A DNA stretch of 64,000 nt from Janthinobacterium aquaticum (GCF_009208565.1 NZ_WFLK01000016.1:117009-181008); one strand, 5' to 3'. Shown: positions 8,922-18,217, counted from the stretch's first letter. The notes: generated by a model not told the origin, from the letters alone. Numbers and translations: made by a program.

Positions 8922-10931
8922 ATGACCCGCAATCTGAAACCGATGGCCCTGGCGGTCGCCGGCGGCCTGGCCGCGCTCACCCTTGCCGCCTGCGGCAACA
9001 ACGATACCGTCGCCCAGGAGTACACACAGCCGGTATTTGGCACCACGTCCTACACTATCGTGCAAGACGGCGCCTATCGCTTCAAGGACATGAACCGCAA
9101 CGGCAAGCTCGACGTCTACGAAGACTGGCGCCAGTCGCCCGAGGCACGCGCCGACGACCTGCTGTCGAAAATGACGCTCGATGAAAAGGCCGGCCTGATG
9201 ATGCATGGCACGGCGCCCACGGTGTCCGACCCGTCCGGCATCGGCCTGGGCGGCGCGTATGACCTGACGGCCCTCCAAGGCCTGATCGTCAAGCAATATA
9301 TCAATACCTTTATTACCCGCATGGCCGGCGACACGGCCAATATGGCCGCCCAGTACAACAAGGTGCAGGCGCTGAGCGAAACGACGCGCCTGGGCATTCC
9401 GGTCTCGATCAGTACCGATCCGCGCCACCACTTCCAGTACACGGTGGGCGCCAGCGCCAGCACCAATGGTTTTTCGCAGTGGCCCGAAACGCTGGGCCTG
9501 GCTGCCATCGGCGACGACGCGCTGGTGCGCCGTTTCGGCGACATTGCACGCCAGGAATACCTGGCTGTCGGTATCACGCAGGCGCTCTCGCCCCAGGCCG
9601 ACCTGGCTACCGAGCCGCGCTGGTCGCGCATCAACGGCACTTTCGGCGAAGACGCCGACCTGGCCAAGCGGATGGTCCAGCAATATATCGAAGGCTTCCA
9701 GGACGGCAATACCGGCCTGCATGACGGCAGCGTGGTGGCGGTCGTCAAGCACTGGGTCGGCTACGGCGCCACGCGCGAGGGTTTCGATGGCCACAACTAC
9801 TACGGTCGCTACATGACCTTTCCGAGCAATAACTTTGCCTACCACGTCAAGCCGTTCGAAGGCGCATTTGCCGCCAAGGCGGCGTCGGTAATGCCGACCT
9901 ACGCACTTCCAGACAGCAATATCACGATCGACGGCATTACGCTGGAACAGACCGCGGCCGGCTTCAGCAAGACCTTGCTGACCGATCTGCTGCGCGGCAA
10001 ATACGGTTTTGAAGGCGTGATTTTGTCGGACTGGGGCATTACCTCCGATTGCGACGCCTATTGCCGCAACGGCACGCCAGCGGGCGTGGCGCCGAGTTTT
10101 AACGGCTTTGGCACGCCGTGGGGTATGGAAGACGCCACCAAGGCGCAGCGCTACACCAAGGCCGTGCTGGCCGGCATGGATCAGTTTGGCGGCGTGACCG
10201 AAGCGCAATACCTGACCCAGGCCGTGGCGCGCGGCGACCTGACCGAAGCGCGCATCAACGCCTCGGCCAAGCGTATCCTGGTGCAGAAGTTCAAGCAGGG
10301 TCTGTTCGAGCATCCGTTTGTCGATACCGCCAAGGCGGCGGCGACCGTGGGCAAGGCCGAATTCATCGAAGCGGGCCTCGATGCGCAGCGCCGTTCGCTG
10401 GTGCTGCTGGAAAACAAGGACAAGGTGCTGCCGCTGGCCGCCACGGTCAAGAAGGTGTATCTGTACGGCATCGATGCCTCGGTGGCGGCCAAGTACGGCT
10501 ATACGGTAGTGGCCACGCCGCAAGAGGCCGATGTGGCGCTGCTGCGCGTGTCGACCGCCTATGAAACCCTGCACCCGAACTATATCTTCGGCAGCATGCA
10601 GCATGAAGGCCGCCTCAATTACATCGACGGCGACGCCGATTATGAAGCGATCAAGAATGCGGCCCGCCTGGCGCCAAAAACCATCGTCACGGTCTATCTC
10701 GACCGTCCGGCCATCCTGGGCAATGTGCAGGACAAGGCCAGCGCGGTGATCGGCAACTTTGGCGTCAGCGACAGCGCATTGTTCGACGTGCTGACCGGCA
10801 AGGCCAAACCGCAGGGCAAGCTGCCGTTCGAGCTGCCGTCGTCGATGGCCGAAGTGCAGGTGCAGAAGTCGGACGTGCCTTACGACACAGCCCGTCCGCT
10901 GTACAAGTTTGGTTACGGCCTGTCTTACTGA
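8922..10931 (+). CDS. glycoside hydrolase family 3 lipoprotein (beta-glycosidase)
   Basis: The 669-residue exported enzyme starts at ATG 8922, after a GGAG at normal spacing. A lipoprotein signal peptide is followed by lipobox LAAC at about residues 18-22, so it is probably membrane-anchored in the periplasm or outer membrane. An EF-hand-like DMNRNGKLDVYEDW precedes the GH3 N-terminal barrel. The nucleophile is expected at Asp370 in VILSDWG. The GH3 C-terminal domain follows (RRSLVLLENKDKVLPL) and the protein ends with the usual FGYGLSY. Family members remove terminal beta-linked glucose or xylose, and the sugar specificity is not readable here. It faces an AraC regulator. Confidence 0.9.
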   Translation: MTRNLKPMALAVAGGLAALTLAACGNNDTVAQEYTQPVFGTTSYTIVQDGAYRFKDMNRNGKLDVYEDWRQSPEARADDLLSKMTLDEKAGLMMHGTAPTVSDPSGIGLGGAYDLTALQGLIVKQYINTFITRMAGDTANMAAQYNKVQALSETTRLGIPVSISTDPRHHFQYTVGASASTNGFSQWPETLGLAAIGDDALVRRFGDIARQEYLAVGITQALSPQADLATEPRWSRINGTFGEDADLAKRMVQQYIEGFQDGNTGLHDGSVVAVVKHWVGYGATREGFDGHNYYGRYMTFPSNNFAYHVKPFEGAFAAKAASVMPTYALPDSNITIDGITLEQTAAGFSKTLLTDLLRGKYGFEGVILSDWGITSDCDAYCRNGTPAGVAPSFNGFGTPWGMEDATKAQRYTKAVLAGMDQFGGVTEAQYLTQAVARGDLTEARINASAKRILVQKFKQGLFEHPFVDTAKAAATVGKAEFIEAGLDAQRRSLVLLENKDKVLPLAATVKKVYLYGIDASVAAKYGYTVVATPQEADVALLRVSTAYETLHPNYIFGSMQHEGRLNYIDGDADYEAIKNAARLAPKTIVTVYLDRPAILGNVQDKASAVIGNFGVSDSALFDVLTGKAKPQGKLPFELPSSMAEVQVQKSDVPYDTARPLYKFGYGLSY

Positions 10932-11010
10932 TCGGAGCCAAGCTTCAGTTGTGCGGCACCCACCACGTAAATATCGTATAAATGTGGCAAGTTGATCAAG
11001 GAGACTTGCC

Positions 11011-11469
11011 ATGTTCGAACTCGATGTGCCGTGGTGGGAGCTGATGGCACGCGCAGCGCTGGTTTATCTGGCGCTGCTGCTGTTGATGCGCATGACCGGC
11101 AAGCGCACGGTGGGGCAGTTTACGCCGTTCGACTTGCTGGTGGTGATGCTGCTCAGCGAAGCGGTCTCGAACTCGCTGTCGGGCGGCGACGATTCGATTC
11201 CCGGCGGCCTGTTGCTGGCCATGACCTTGCTGGGTTTAAATATGCTGATCGCGTGGCTCACCTCGCGCAGCCGCAAGATCGCCGAACTGATCGACGGCAC
11301 GCCGGTGCTGCTTGGCCGCGACGGCGTGATCTTCGACAAGGTGGTGCGCCAGTGCCGCGTGGCCGCCGGCGACGTCGAGCAGGCGTTGCGCGAAGCCGAC
11401 TGCCCGCTCAAGGACATGAAGTGCGCGTTCTTGGAAGCCGATGGCAAGATTACCATCCTGCAAAAATAG
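11011..11469 (+). CDS. DUF421 (YetF-like) membrane protein
   Basis: This 152-residue protein has three membrane helices in the first 80 residues (about 10-30, 43-60 and 65-83). A small cytoplasmic DUF421 domain follows with GTPVLLGRDGVIFDKVV and the LREADCPLKDMKCAFLEADGKI region. The conserved RMTGKRTVGQFTPFDLLVV block after the first helix is typical. A strong AAGGAG ribosome site precedes the ATG. Relatives YetF and YrbG-like proteins are inner-membrane proteins of poorly known role, linked in Bacilli to spores and envelope stress. It is monocistronic and is followed by repeat sequence. Confidence 0.88.
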   Translation: MFELDVPWWELMARAALVYLALLLLMRMTGKRTVGQFTPFDLLVVMLLSEAVSNSLSGGDDSIPGGLLLAMTLLGLNMLIAWLTSRSRKIAELIDGTPVLLGRDGVIFDKVVRQCRVAAGDVEQALREADCPLKDMKCAFLEADGKITILQK

Positions 11470-11522
11470 CCCATCAAACGCGGTCATGTCACCATTTAAA
11501 ATTGGTTGGATTAGCCGCGTAG

Positions 11523-11554
11523 GTCGGATTAGCCGCGCAGCGGCGTAATCCGAC
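11523..11554. repeat. REP-like palindrome
   Basis: A 32-base imperfect palindrome with GTCGGATTA at one end and TAATCCGAC at the other, and a GC-rich core. The same terminal arms recur at 40412, 41948, 42003 and 63799. A truncated extra arm (TTGGATTAGCCGCG) lies just upstream at about 11504-11518. It sits downstream of the DUF421 gene, a typical REP position, and could act as a transcript end. Confidence 0.8.
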
Positions 11555-11603
11555 GACACCGACGACAGCGACAACATAGTATCAACGCAAGAGCTCGTGT
11601 CGC

Positions 11604-11621
11604 ATTGGCGGAACTGACCCC
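11604..11621 (+). repeat. single copy of the 18-bp GGCGGAACTGACCCC repeat
   Basis: ATTGGCGGAACTGACCCC, preceded by CTCGTGTCGC, which matches the GTCGTGTACG flank of the copies near 50.1 and 51.9 kb. It lies between the REP palindrome and the convergent end of the DUF6328 gene. Confidence 0.75.
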
Positions 11622-11633
11622 GAGTTTGCGCGG

Positions 11634-12104
11634 TCAGATGCTGGTGCGCCGCTTGAGATAGCGTGGCATTACCCACCACATCACGATAATCAGTACGGCC
11701 ATGATGGTGCAGGCCACGATGCCGGCAAGATGGCCGAACACTTCCGAGATCACCAGGTTGGTGCCCAGCACGAAAGCGAAGGCCAGCGTCAGCGCGCCGG
11801 CCATCATGATGCGGTCGGCCACGCGCTTGAAACGCTCGCGGTCCTTGAGCGGGCGCATGATGCGGTGCTGGATGGCGGGCGCGCTCAACAGCACCAGGCT
11901 GGTCATGGACAGGAAAAAAGTCGCCAGGAACACCACTTTTTCTGCCTGCACAATTTTCGCGAAGCCGCCGTTGAACGGCAGGATGATCAGGAACGCCGTC
12001 AGCATCTGGGCGCCGGGCAGCAGGATGCGCAGTTCGCTCAGCAGGTCCGACAGGTCGCCGTCGCCGCTGTCCTCGTCGCTGTCGTGATCGAAATTGTCTT
12101 GCAT
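11634..12104 (-). CDS. DUF6328 family membrane protein
   Basis: This 156-residue protein has an acidic N-terminal tail (about 1-22, many Asp and Glu) followed by four predicted membrane helices. The first covers MLTAFLIILPFNGGF, then VVFLATFFLSMTSLVLL, ALTLAFAFVLGTNLVI and the C-terminal CTIMAVLIIVMWWVM. The LLPGAQMLTAFL and QHRIMRPLKDRERFKR segments are characteristic of the DUF6328 family. No enzymatic residues are apparent, and the biological role is not known. It is convergent with DUF421 across repeat-rich DNA. Confidence 0.82.
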   Translation of the reverse strand: MQDNFDHDSDEDSGDGDLSDLLSELRILLPGAQMLTAFLIILPFNGGFAKIVQAEKVVFLATFFLSMTSLVLLSAPAIQHRIMRPLKDRERFKRVADRIMMAGALTLAFAFVLGTNLVISEVFGHLAGIVACTIMAVLIIVMWWVMPRYLKRRTSI

Positions 12105-12169
12105 GGTATGTCCCTTGCCAAAATTTCAGTCTAGCCGCTGATTGCCGGCGCGACTGTTGCCAGGCACAC

Positions 12170-12898
12170 CTAAAACCATGCCGCGATGCGCTGCGGCGTG
12201 CTCAGCGCATAGTCGTGCAGGCGCGCCAGAGGATTGGACACCATCTCGGTTTTGCTGTGCGTGGCGCTGTGGCCGCAGTGACCGCAGTAATGGCGCTGGT
12301 GCGGCTCCTGCGCAAATTCGGCCAGGTCCAGGTGTGGATGATGGCAGCGCGGGCAGTCGATGCAGCCTAGCGGTGCGCCGGCCTGGCGCGCTTCGAGATA
12401 GCCCTGTACGGCCGGCGGCGTCAGGTTGATCTGCACGATATCGGCGTGGAACAGGCCGGGCAGGGCGCGGCAGTCGATGGCCAGCGCCATGGCCTTGCGG
12501 ACCAGCAAGGCTCCACCATCGTCGGCCCTGGCGTGCAAGGTCAGCAGTCCTTCGTCGCCCTGCGCCAGTACAGCGCCGTGGTGGCTGGACGGATCGTAGA
12601 CTTCAGGATACAGCACATAGCCCATCGGGCTGGCGTGCTGCCGGCAGCGCGTGAGGCCGCTGAAACTCTGGTCGGCCAGATCGGCCTGGGTGCCCCAGTA
12701 CATTTGATGGGTACGGCACCACTGGCGCGGCGCGCCGTTGCGATACTTGCCTGCAGGAACCAGCTCGCACACGACGATGGCGTCGAGGCCGGCGCCGGCG
12801 TTGAAGTGCCCGGTGATTTGTTGGGAGGTGACGGCAATATGGCCCACCGTGGCGTGCAGCGGCCAGCAGATGCCGGGCAGGGTCAAAGGTAATTTCAT
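12170..12898 (-). CDS. hypothetical protein with C-terminal zinc ribbon
   Basis: This 242-residue soluble protein is of unknown family. At about residues 178-212 it has two Cys-x-x-Cys pairs separated by a His-rich loop (CIDCPRCHHPHLDL, then HYCGHCGH), consistent with a zinc ribbon. The N-terminal two thirds hold CELVPAGKYRNGAPRQWC and CRTHQMYWG, a Cys-rich region that might also bind metal. The ATG overlaps the TGA of the upstream 53-residue gene in an ATGA arrangement, so the two are coupled. I cannot assign a function. Confidence 0.7.
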   Translation of the reverse strand: MKLPLTLPGICWPLHATVGHIAVTSQQITGHFNAGAGLDAIVVCELVPAGKYRNGAPRQWCRTHQMYWGTQADLADQSFSGLTRCRQHASPMGYVLYPEVYDPSSHHGAVLAQGDEGLLTLHARADDGGALLVRKAMALAIDCRALPGLFHADIVQINLTPPAVQGYLEARQAGAPLGCIDCPRCHHPHLDLAEFAQEPHQRHYCGHCGHSATHSKTEMVSNPLARLHDYALSTPQRIAAWF

Positions 12899-13056
12899 CG
12901 TGTGTTTTTCTCCTGAGGAAACCAGCCGTCCCAGGTTTCCCTGATGCTGGCCTTGAGCAGTGCCTTGAAATAGGCGGACGCCCGCTTGGCCGACATGCGC
13001 GGCACGTACCAGGTATACCTGCGCTCGCGTAAAAAATCGCCTACAGTAGTGGTCAT
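12895..13056 (-). CDS. small basic protein (53 aa) coupled to the zinc-ribbon gene
   Basis: The reading frame starts with MTTTVGDFLRERRYTWYVP and ends KNTR, with 53 codons. An AGGAAAG ribosome site lies just upstream of the ATG at 13056. Its TGA overlaps the ATG of the next gene (ATGA), strong evidence of real coupled translation. The peptide is Arg/Lys-rich, helical (RASAYFKALLKASIRETW) and without a membrane segment. Family and function are unknown. It may be a partner or regulator of the zinc-ribbon protein. Confidence 0.65.
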   Translation of the reverse strand: MTTTVGDFLRERRYTWYVPRMSAKRASAYFKALLKASIRETWDGWFPQEKNTR

Positions 13057-13154
13057 GGCTTTCCTATCGCTCGATGGGGTTCAGGCAAGCTTAAAGATTT
13101 TTTAATGCGCGCGGCGCACAATCACAGCGTTTTTTTATCGTTAAAGGAGTCAAT

Positions 13155-13583
13155 ATGGGATTATTCGATCAACTGGCAGGACAGGCCATCAACGCCCTGG
13201 GCGGCCAGTCCGGCGCAGCCGGCAATACGGATGGCCACCCGGCGCTGCTGTCGGCGGTCATGGATCTGATCAACCAGCACGGCGGCGTGGCCGGTCTGCT
13301 GCAGAAGTTCCAGGATAGCGGACTGGCGCCGCAAGTGGCCAGCTGGATCGGCGCCGGCGCCAATGCCGTGCTGTCGAGCGAGCAGGTCAAAAGCGTGCTG
13401 GGCGCCGATGTGGTCGCGCAGATTGCCCAGAAAGCCGGCCTGGCGCCGGATGCCGCCTCAAGCGGCCTGGCCCTGCTGCTGCCGCAACTGATCGACCACT
13501 TGACGCCGCATGGCCAACTGCCGGAAGGCAATGATCTGGTCAGCCAGGGCTTGAACATACTCAAGGGCAAACTGTTCGGCTGA
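13155..13583 (+). CDS. yidB: YidB family protein (DUF937)
   Basis: This 142-residue soluble protein starts MGLFDQLAGQAINALGG after an AAAGGAG ribosome site. Family marks are the HPALLSAVMDLINQHGGVAGLLQKF region, the DSGLAPQVASWIGAGANAVLS segment, and the VLGADVVAQIAQKAGL and LALLLPQLIDHLTPHGQLP motifs. YidB/DUF937 proteins are widespread, small, Gly/Ala/Leu-rich and of unknown function. The gene is monocistronic and convergent with the LacI regulator, only 13 bases from its end. Confidence 0.88.
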   Translation: MGLFDQLAGQAINALGGQSGAAGNTDGHPALLSAVMDLINQHGGVAGLLQKFQDSGLAPQVASWIGAGANAVLSSEQVKSVLGADVVAQIAQKAGLAPDAASSGLALLLPQLIDHLTPHGQLPEGNDLVSQGLNILKGKLFG

Positions 13584-13596
13584 ACTGCGGGCCGAC

Positions 13597-14664
13597 TCAG
13601 GCGGCCGCCATCATCGCCAGGCGCGCGGTGGCGCCTTCAACCAGGCTGGACCGGTAACGCCGGCCTTCGGCGGCGCCGCCGCAGCGCGCCATCAGGCGGT
13701 CGAGCATCAGCACGGCGTCGCTGGCCATCTGCTGTATCGGCTGGCGCAGCGTGGTGATGTTATAGCTGAGCCAGCCGGACGCCTCCATCGCATCGAAGCC
13801 GGCCACCGACATCTGCTGCGGCACGGCGATGCCCAGTTGCTGGCGCGCCGTGTCGAGGCAGCCGATGGCCATGATGTCATTGCCGCAGATAACGGCGTCC
13901 GGCACGCGGCCCAGGCGGTCGATTACCTTGCGCAAGCCCAGTCCGCCGCTGGCATAGTCGTAATTGCCGCCGACCACGATGGGCGCCGGCAAGCCCAGTT
14001 CAAACAGCCGGTCCAGCATGCCGGCCTTGCGCTCCTGCGCCACGGCCGAATCGCCAGGACCATCGATAATGGCGAACTGGCGATGACCGGCTTCGGCCAG
14101 GCGCGACACCAGCAGGCGCGCCGCCTCGGCCTGGTCGCACAGCACGGCCGGCACGGCCTGTTCGCGCGAGCGGCGGTTAAACAGCACCAGCGGCACCTCG
14201 CGGCGCGCAAATTCGGCAATCTGCTGGTCCGACAGGCAGGCCGCCACGATGGCGCCATCCACCTGGTATTGCCAGACATCGCACAGCACCTTGCCGATAT
14301 CGGTCTCGCGCTCGAGCGTAAAGAGCAGCAGGCGCTTGCCCAGGCGCGCAATCTGCTCGCTCAGTTCGGACAGGACCTGCGGATAATACAGATTGGCCAG
14401 GTTGGACACGATCACCGCCACCAGGTTGGAGCGGCGCGTAATGAGGCTGCGCGCGGCGGCATTGGGAATATAGTCGAGCGCGGCGGCTGCCTGCATGACC
14501 TTGGCCTGGGTGGCGGGCGACACGCTGGCACCCGGCTTGAAGCAGCGCGACACGGCCGACTGCGACACGCCCGCCGCCAGCGCCACATCATAGGACGTTA
14601 CCCGGCGCGTGGCGCCGCCTGCCCCGGTATTGTTCAGTTTTTTTCGCATAGTTATGGTTGCCAA
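13597..14664 (-). CDS. LacI-family transcriptional regulator
   Basis: The 355-residue repressor-type protein has an N-terminal helix-turn-helix (VTSYDVALAAGVSQSAVSRCF), the hinge SPATQAKVMQAAAALDYIPNAAARSL, and a periplasmic-binding-protein-like effector domain. The effector domain includes VAVIVSNLANLYYPQV, the DGAIVAACLSD strand, FAIIDGPGDSAVAQERKAG and the SVAGFDAME segment. A start at MRKKLNN (14649) is equally possible. The effector is probably a sugar or nucleoside, but the adjacent genes are a YidB protein and a broken Ig-like lipoprotein, so its target is not evident from context. Confidence 0.9.
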   Translation of the reverse strand: MATITMRKKLNNTGAGGATRRVTSYDVALAAGVSQSAVSRCFKPGASVSPATQAKVMQAAAALDYIPNAAARSLITRRSNLVAVIVSNLANLYYPQVLSELSEQIARLGKRLLLFTLERETDIGKVLCDVWQYQVDGAIVAACLSDQQIAEFARREVPLVLFNRRSREQAVPAVLCDQAEAARLLVSRLAEAGHRQFAIIDGPGDSAVAQERKAGMLDRLFELGLPAPIVVGGNYDYASGGLGLRKVIDRLGRVPDAVICGNDIMAIGCLDTARQQLGIAVPQQMSVAGFDAMEASGWLSYNITTLRQPIQQMASDAVLMLDRLMARCGGAAEGRRYRSSLVEGATARLAMMAAA

Positions 14665-14809
14665 GCGCCTGTCTCAAGGTCTTGCTGCGGGCCCGGGCGT
14701 GCATGGCGACCGGAGCTAAGCGACGAGGATAGCGCAAACTATTGCCGTGTTGCAAGAGTGTTCTATTGCAAAGCAGACATTTTCGGACGGCCAAGCCCAG
14801 CATGCCACG

Positions 14810-16134
14810 TCAGTCGGCGGTACTGCATGGCCCCAAGCCGTACGGGCTGGTCTGGCCCGGCGGCGCGACGCGCCGGTTGCCAAAATCGAGCGCCAGCGTG
14901 GGCAGGCCGACCTCGGTGCTGGCCACCGCTTCGCTGCCGGCCACCGCGCCGCGCACCGTCAGCAGCAGCTGCACCCAGGAGCCGTAATTGCGCGGATAGC
15001 TGAGCGTGACCGTCGCCAGGCCCAACGCATCGGTGCGGCCCTCGCTGCTGACGGTCAGCGGGATGCCCGGGTCGAGCACGCCATTGCCGTTGACGTCGAA
15101 GGCGGCGTCGTACAGGCTGTTGCGCAGCACGTCTTCATTGGCGCAGCTGTAGCGCGGCTGCGCCAGGCGCCATACGCCCGTGTCGGGAAAGTCGGCCTTG
15201 TCCGCTTCCCACACATAATAGCCCTTGTCATAGCGGCTGGGCCAGGCGGCAGCCGTCAGCGCCACGCCGGGCACGGCATTGCCGGCGCTGTCGGCCACGA
15301 ACACGGCAAAATCCTGTTGCAGCACGCTGGTCGAATAGGCGCGTACGCTGTTGCCGCTGCCAAATTTGATCGACAGCGCCTTTTTTGCCACCGTCAGGTG
15401 TACCTGCGCGCGCGCCTGGGGTGGGCATTGCTGAGCGCGGCGCCACCGTCCCTGACGGACAGCGCATTGCCGGCGCCAGAGCTCGCCAATGTCACGGCGG
15501 CGCCGGCGACCGGCCTGCCGGCAGAGTCGCGCACCGTCAGCGTCAGGTCGGCCTGCTGGCCCAGCGTCAGCAGGGTCGGCCCGGCCAGCTCCACGCTGCT
15601 GCCTGTCACGGCCACCGTGCCAGCGCCGCTGTGGCTGCCCACGGTCGCCGTGACCTTGATATTGCGATTGCTGCGCTCGCCCCCGGTGCCCAGCGTCGCG
15701 TGCGCCTGACCGTTCCTGTCGGTCAGCAGTTCCACGCCCGACAACAGGCCAGAATCGGCGCCAAAGGCGATCGCCGCACCCGCCAAGGCCTGGTTGGCTT
15801 TGTCCCTGACCAGCGCGGTGACGCCCACTTCGCTGCCGGCCAGGCCTGCCGAGGCCAGTTCGGTCGATGAGAACAGCAGTTGCACGCCGGCGGCCAGGCT
15901 GGCGGGATCGGTTGGCGTCACCGGCGGTGTGGTCGGCGGTGTTACCGGCGGCGTAACGGGATCGGGCAGGGTGCCGCCGCAGCCGGCTGTCGCTTGCAGG
16001 CTGCAGCCTTGGGCAGGCTGGGCATCGGTCGCGCCGCCGCCGCAGGCTGACAGCAAGGCACAGCATAGCAGCAGTGCTGCGCTTGCCACCGGCGGGCGAG
16101 ACCAGGAAGGTGACAAGGATAAAGACTGGAACAC
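14810..16134 (-). pseudogene. Ig-like-domain lipoprotein, frameshifted
   Basis: Two overlapping minus-strand frames together make one protein. The first (16134 down to 15394) holds a signal peptide with lipobox LLSAC, a Pro/Thr/Val linker (PPVTPPTTPPVTP) and two bacterial Ig-like repeats (GVTALVRDKANQALAGAAI, then LTVRDSAGRPVAGAAVTL). The second frame continues to 14810 with AQVHLTVAKKALSIKFG, a further surface domain (YYVWEADKADFPDTGVWRL, DVNGNGVLDPGIP) and a normal C-terminus. The switch falls at about 15400-15425, where one missing base would restore the motif NAHGQARAQVHLTV. It is either a recent frameshift or a sequencing error. Intact relatives are surface or secreted lipoproteins of unknown ligand. 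Confidence 0.75.
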
Positions 16135-16307
16135 GGCGCTCTCCGGCAGGGGTGGTTGCCTAAGAGTATCTTTTGCGCGTTTGCATCATTTGATGCACAG
16201 CAAGCTTGATGGCCGTGTGTGGCGGCGTTGCCCCGGCCAGCGGTTTTGCTGGTCAAGGTCGGCCCGGTCTGCTAACATAACGCCCCTTTATTCAGGGAAG
16301 GGTCGAC

Positions 16308-17558
16308 ATGATTCACGCTTGCGGTGTCGATTTCGGCACGTCAAATTCCACGGTGGGCTGGGTACGTCCGGGTCAGAGCACCATGCTGAGCCTGGAAGAT
16401 GGCAAAACGACCCTGCCGTCGGTGGTGTTCTTCAATGCCGAAGACGAAGAGGTCAGCTATGGCCGTGCCGCGCTGGCCGATTATCTGGCCGGCTATGAAG
16501 GGCGCCTGATGCGCTCGCTTAAAAGCCTGCTCGGCACCAGCCTGATCGACGGCCAGACCGAAGTGGGGGGCCGCGCCGTGCCGTTTCGCATGCTGTTGTC
16601 GCAATTTATCGGCGAGGTCAAGCGCCGGGCCGAGCAGTCCGCCGGCCGCGAATTGACTTCGGCCGTGTTTGGCCGTCCCGTTTTCTTTATCGATGACAAT
16701 GCCCAGGCCGATCAATTAGCGCAAGATACGCTGGCCGAGATCGCCCGTTCGGTCGGCTTCAAGGAGATCGCCTTCCAGTTCGAGCCGATTGCCGCTGCCT
16801 TTGACTATGAATCGCAGATTGCGCGCGAAGAGCTGGTGCTGATTGCCGATATCGGCGGCGGCACCTCGGACTTTTCGCTGGTGCGCCTGTCGCCCGAGCG
16901 CGCGAAAAAAGCCGAGCGCCGCGACGATATCCTGGCTACCGGCGGCGTGCATATCGGCGGCACCGATTTCGATAAATACCTGAGCCTGGCATCGGTCATG
17001 CCGCTGCTCGGCTATGGCAGCCGCCTCAATAACAATAGCGAAGTGCCGTCGAGCTATTATTTCAACCTGGCCACCTGGCATACCATCAACCTCGCTTACA
17101 CCAAGAAAATCTGGGTGCAACTGGCCGATGTGTGCCGCGATGCGCGCGAGCAGGACAAGGTCAGGCGCCTGCAGCACCTGATCGAGGAGCGCTCCGGCCA
17201 CTGGCTGGCGATGAAGGTCGAGGAAGGCAAGATTGCGCTGTCCGGCGCCGAACAGGTGGAGCTGGAACTGGAGCGTCTGGCGCCCGCCCAAAGCCTGCTG
17301 CTCAGGCGCGGCCAGTTCGACGAGGCCATCGGCCACCTGTGCGGCTCGGTTGAAGACACCGTGCAACGCCTGCTGCGTGACGCCGGGGTGGCGCCGGAGG
17401 CGGTCGATACGGTATTCTTTACCGGCGGCTCGAGCGGCGTGCGCCTGTTGCGCGAGAAGATCGCCGCCGTGGTGCCGTCGGCGCGCAAGGTCGAAGGCGA
17501 CCTGTTCGGCAGTATCGGCGCCGGCCTGGCGTTGGACGCCGTGCGCAAATTTGGCTGA
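16308..17558 (+). CDS. Hsp70-family (YegD-like) protein
   Basis: This 416-residue actin-fold ATPase resembles E. coli YegD. It has the phosphate-1 loop CGVDFGTSNSTVGW, the FGRPVFF element, connect-1 FQFEPIAAAFDYE, the phosphate-2 loop IADIGGGTSDFSLVRL, and the adenosine loop VFFTGGSSGVRLLREKI. The peptide-binding domain of DnaK is absent (416 versus about 640 residues), so this is the short nucleotide-binding-domain-only subgroup. It is cytoplasmic with no known client. The exonuclease gene follows 29 bases downstream and may be cotranscribed. Confidence 0.88.
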   Translation: MIHACGVDFGTSNSTVGWVRPGQSTMLSLEDGKTTLPSVVFFNAEDEEVSYGRAALADYLAGYEGRLMRSLKSLLGTSLIDGQTEVGGRAVPFRMLLSQFIGEVKRRAEQSAGRELTSAVFGRPVFFIDDNAQADQLAQDTLAEIARSVGFKEIAFQFEPIAAAFDYESQIAREELVLIADIGGGTSDFSLVRLSPERAKKAERRDDILATGGVHIGGTDFDKYLSLASVMPLLGYGSRLNNNSEVPSSYYFNLATWHTINLAYTKKIWVQLADVCRDAREQDKVRRLQHLIEERSGHWLAMKVEEGKIALSGAEQVELELERLAPAQSLLLRRGQFDEAIGHLCGSVEDTVQRLLRDAGVAPEAVDTVFFTGGSSGVRLLREKIAAVVPSARKVEGDLFGSIGAGLALDAVRKFG

Positions 17559-17587
17559 GCGTCCCATTCCTTTATCTGAAAGCGTCC

Positions 17588-18217
17588 ATGAGCGTATTTG
17601 ACAAACCGATCGTGATGATCGACTTCGAGACCACCGGTTTGTCCCCCGACATGGGCGACCGGATTACCGAAGTGGCGGCGCTGCGCATTGAGGACGGGCG
17701 TATTACCGACCGCTTCGTTACGCTGGTCAACTGCCGGGCGCGCATTCCTTCCTTTATTACCGGCCTGACCGGCATTACCCAGGCCATGGTCGACCGTGCA
17801 CCACCGGTGGCCGAGGTGGTGCCGCAATTGCTGGACTTTATCGGCAGCGACACGCTGTCGGCCCATAACGCCAGCTTTGACGAGAAATTCCTGCGCGCCG
17901 AGAGCGCGCGATTGCAGCTGGCGCCGGCGCACCAGGCGCTGGTGTGTTCGCTCAAACTGTCGCGCCGCGTGTTTCCTGGTCTGTCCAGCTACAAGCTGGG
18001 ATTGCTGTCGGGCCAGCTTGGCATCGCTTTCAAAAGCGCCGCCCACCGGGCCGAGTCCGACGCCGAGGTGGCGGCCCAGGTGCTGATCCATATCGGCCGC
18101 CATCTGCGCAGCACCTACGGTCTCGGCGGCGTCGACGCCGCGCTGCTGGTGGCGCTCAACAAGCTGGCGGCGGCCAAGGTGCCGCAATACCTGCAGAAGC
18201 AGGCCGGCCGCAGCTGA
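17588..18217 (+). CDS. DnaQ-superfamily 3'-5' exonuclease
   Basis: This 209-residue DEDDh exonuclease has ExoI DFETTGLSPDMGDRITEVAAL with the catalytic Asp and Glu. ExoII is AHNASFDEKFL and ExoIII HRAESDAEVAAQV with the His-x-x-x-x-Asp pair. It is related to the epsilon subunit of DNA polymerase III and to RNase T/PolC-type proofreaders, but it is not the main dnaQ by context (no rnhA neighbour). It probably trims 3' ends of DNA or RNA in the cytoplasm. The C-terminal 45 residues have no recognised clamp-binding motif. Confidence 0.88.
   Translation: MSVFDKPIVMIDFETTGLSPDMGDRITEVAALRIEDGRITDRFVTLVNCRARIPSFITGLTGITQAMVDRAPPVAEVVPQLLDFIGSDTLSAHNASFDEKFLRAESARLQLAPAHQALVCSLKLSRRVFPGLSSYKLGLLSGQLGIAFKSAAHRAESDAEVAAQVLIHIGRHLRSTYGLGGVDAALLVALNKLAAAKVPQYLQKQAGRS

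Noticed and set aside
8859..11012. 717-codon minus-strand ORF opposite the GH3 gene
   Set aside because: The GH3 frame has signal peptide, active site and family C-terminus; the antisense product is Arg/His/Gln-rich with no motif.
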